From Cellvibrionales bacterium (lineage in GTDB: Bacteria; Pseudomonadota; Gammaproteobacteria; Pseudomonadales; JAHEGP01): a stretch of 6,578 nucleotides of DNA. The stretch spans positions 1 to 6,578 of the forward strand of contig JAHEGP010000180.1 of assembly GCA_024645065.1 (NCBI GenBank), given 5' to 3'. This document shows, one piece after another, positions 5,432-6,578 of this stretch. The notes under the pieces were generated by a model. It did not search any database and was not told the origin of the DNA. It was given only the letters and a program-made list of their open reading frames with translations. The stretch's first letter is position 1, and each line of letters begins with the position of its first letter. Position numbers and translations under genes: made by a program.

Positions 5432-6325
5432 TTAGCCAGGTTTGGGTTTCAATAGCTTGATCCCGATAACCACCATTGGTCCTGCACAGTGCGGGCAGCG
5501 CAAAGCCGGTTTGTGCTTGACGGGTTTTGGCGGATGATCGACTTTTAATACCCACTGCACGATGCGCAGTAGTGCCTTGGCGTTACCGTGCAGGAAGCCG
5601 TAGTCCCGGGTGCGCCGGAACCCTTTGGGCAGAACGTGTTGCATCAGAAGGTGGACAAAGTCCTCCCCTCGCTCAGTGCGGTTTTGCCACTGGCTGCTCC
5701 GGCTGTCGCGATAGCGGAAGGTGACATGGGTGCCATCGTCGTGCAGGATGTTGGCATTGCTGATGACCCCGCGATACAAGTAGCGCGACAGGTATTGTAG
5801 CGCCTGCTGGCCCCGTTCCACTTTCTGGCATTGCACGACCCAGTTTTTCGGGGTGTGGGTTTGGGCGAGGCCTTCTGCGGCGAGTGCATGCAGCATCGCA
5901 CCCCGAAACGCTTTCGCCAGGGCTTTGCCATTAAACAGGTAATTCCCCTTGAGCTTGCGCCACTCACGGCGGGCACGATGCACGCCACCACCGGGCATCA
6001 GGATGTGCACATGCGGGTGGTAATCGAGTCGCCGTGTGTGGGTGTGCAGCACCGCACACAGACCCAGCTCTGCCGCCAATCCCTGCTGGTTCAGCGCGAA
6101 GGCTTTGAGGGTGCTGACGGCACAATCGAACAACAGGGCATAGACCCGGCGACTGTGCGTTTGCGCCAGGGCGCGCAACTCATAGGGCAAGGTAAAGGTC
6201 GCCATGTAGTAATTCACCGGCAGCTGCTTCTGGCACTGTCGAGCCAACCAGTCTTGTGTGCTCTGGGAACGTTTCGTCGTAGTGTGGTGCGCCCTTTTCC
6301 CCATCGTGAAAATCGTCAAATCCAT
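5432..6325 (-). pseudogene. IS91-family (HUH, Y2) transposase lacking the N-terminal zinc-binding domain
   Basis: The 297-codon frame shows the IS91 catalytic core. The beginning of the conserved region is QDWLARQCQKQLPVNYYMATFTLP at residues ~24-47. The HUH metal-binding motif HPHVH is at 103-107, followed by ILMPGGG. A pair of candidate nucleophilic tyrosines, Y178 and Y182, lies in YLSRYLYRGVIS. A C-terminal zinc-ribbon-like CPHC is at 277-280 before GPMVVI. Full-length relatives have about 80 more N-terminal residues with CxxC zinc-binding motifs ending in a CPKC-like sequence. Here the equivalent segment reads HHTTTKRSQ and the cysteines are gone. Residues 1-20 resemble nothing in the family, so ATG 6325 is probably not a native start. 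Rolling-circle transposition by this protein is unlikely. The family assignment is firm; the exact truncation point is not. Confidence 0.82.
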
Positions 6326-6392
6326 CGCATTTTAGTACTATTGGCCAACTTCAGCGCAAAATGGCAGTATCAAAAACAGCGGTGGTACGCCG

Positions 6393-6470
6393 CTATAACA
6401 AGGGGCAGCAATCGGACAGCAAACTCTCGGCTTCGCCTCCTGTTTGCAGCCGTTGTACCGGGCGTTATAG
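6393..6470 (+). repeat. attC recombination site 2 (78 bp)
   Basis: R'' CTATAAC (6393-6399) and R' GTTATAG (6464-6470) are exact complements. Inside them L''-like GGCAGCAATCGG pairs imperfectly with CCGTTGTACC, with extra bases on the left arm. GCAAAC (6419-6424) pairs with GTTTGC (6442-6447) to form the inner stem around a 17-base loop. Length, box spacing and folding match chromosomal-integron attC sites. The extrahelical bases orient it in the same direction as cassette 1. The cassette it closed should have begun TTATAG. The next unit to the left begins TTGAAC, so material was lost or rearranged between the two attC sites. Confidence 0.72.
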
Positions 6471-6578
6471 GGCTTTATCCATTATCAACAGGGAACGTGG
6501 TTAACCAGCAAGTATGGCTATCTACCCAGGCATTCCAATATTAAACTTCGCGGGTAATTTCTATCTCGGCAGTGTTGT
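6465..6578 (+). mobile_element. Start of a further integron cassette, runs off the window
   Basis: By attC rules the next cassette begins at T6465 (TTATAG) directly after attC 2. The visible 114 bases contain a leader and the possible beginning of one gene. No attC is visible before the window ends, so its length and content are unknown. Confidence 0.45.
6514..6578 (+). CDS. Possible 5' end of a cassette gene, unrecognised, partial
   Basis: ATG 6514 opens a frame that stays open to the window end: MAIYPGIPILNFAGNFYLGSV, 21 residues. It starts 50 bases into the cassette, a common leader length. The only purine-rich element near it is AGCAAG, immediately upstream and weak. I recognise no family from this fragment. 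It may be a chance frame. Confidence 0.3.
   Translation, partial: MAIYPGIPILNFAGNFYLGSV

Larger units (their letters stand above)
5236..6265 (-). mobile_element. IS91-like insertion element, 5' end lost
   Basis: The element is defined by its transposase (5432-6325). The 196 bases downstream of the transposase hold several hairpins and no gene. The left, presumed oriIS, end is placed at 5236. There a GAGCC/GGCTC hairpin abuts GAAC on the plus strand, i.e. GTTC on the transposase strand. GTTC is one of the two tetranucleotides reported next to the origin end of IS91. The other end is not recognisable: transposase similarity stops near 6265, before the N-terminal zinc-binding region and any terIS. 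The 127 bases 6266-6392 have no identifiable content apart from an 18-20 codon open tail ending TAA at 6396-6398 that could be the remains of a cassette gene. Exact ends are inference. Confidence 0.6.

Noticed and set aside
5316..5555. 79-residue minus-strand frame beside the transposase C-terminus
   Set aside because: It overlaps the transposase CPHC end in another frame and the hairpin region, and shows no domain; it is a shadow frame.
5831..6544. 237-residue plus-strand frame running through attC 2
   Set aside because: It is mostly antisense to the transposase and crosses the attC site. The residue pattern looks like reverse-strand noise.
1..6578. CRISPR arrays, tRNA or rRNA genes, phage defence operons
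   Set aside because: I saw no regularly spaced direct repeats, no tRNA-like cloverleaf and no rRNA signatures, and no coding frame resembles a defence gene.

Overview
The window suggests a chromosomal segment of an aerobic gammaproteobacterium, perhaps marine and Cellvibrionales/Alteromonadales-like. The base composition is moderately GC-rich. It carries valine-catabolism dehydrogenases, remains of a DUF3450/TPR locus that in such bacteria accompanies a TonB-ExbB-ExbD energising system, and an integron. The taxonomic guess is inference from gene content; there is no rRNA or other marker gene here.

Region 1 (1-2766) is intact metabolism. A CoA-acylating methylmalonate-semialdehyde dehydrogenase (mmsA, 66-1577, +) converges on an acyl-CoA dehydrogenase (1609-2766, -) with a 31-bp gap. 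Together they fit two steps of valine breakdown: isobutyryl-CoA oxidation and the terminal semialdehyde to propionyl-CoA step. A perfect 6-1-6 palindrome lies just upstream of mmsA.

Region 2 (2767-4216) is an intergenic segment followed by a broken locus. The first ~103 codons of a DUF3450-type periplasmic coiled-coil protein are joined out of frame to a TPR-repeat protein. That protein runs until it is cut near its C-terminus by the fragment of an integron integrase on the opposite strand. The usual exbB/exbB/exbD/tonB genes between DUF3450 and the TPR gene are absent.

Region 3 (4204-5235) is the head of an integron. It holds the N-terminal half of an IntI integrase (-), a LexA-type SOS box immediately upstream of it, a candidate outward cassette promoter, a short ORF that crosses the presumed attI, and an attI-like crossover GTTATGC. 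One well-formed gene cassette (4880-5229) follows. It encodes a 53-residue desulforedoxin-like metal-binding protein and ends in an attC. The first bases of this cassette (TTATGC) are complementary to the attC R'' box (GCATAAC), as integron biology predicts for a genuine cassette.

Region 4 (5236-6578) is a mobile-element intrusion and the resumption of the array. An IS91-like (HUH, two-tyrosine) transposase lacking its N-terminal zinc-binding region lies on the minus strand. Its presumed origin end abuts a GTTC tetranucleotide (minus strand) that coincides with the attC R' box. A second, 78-bp attC (6393-6470) follows, and then a new cassette that runs off the window. Because both the integrase and the transposase are truncated, this integron looks immobilised in its present form: cassettes could be expressed but not moved without an integrase supplied from elsewhere.
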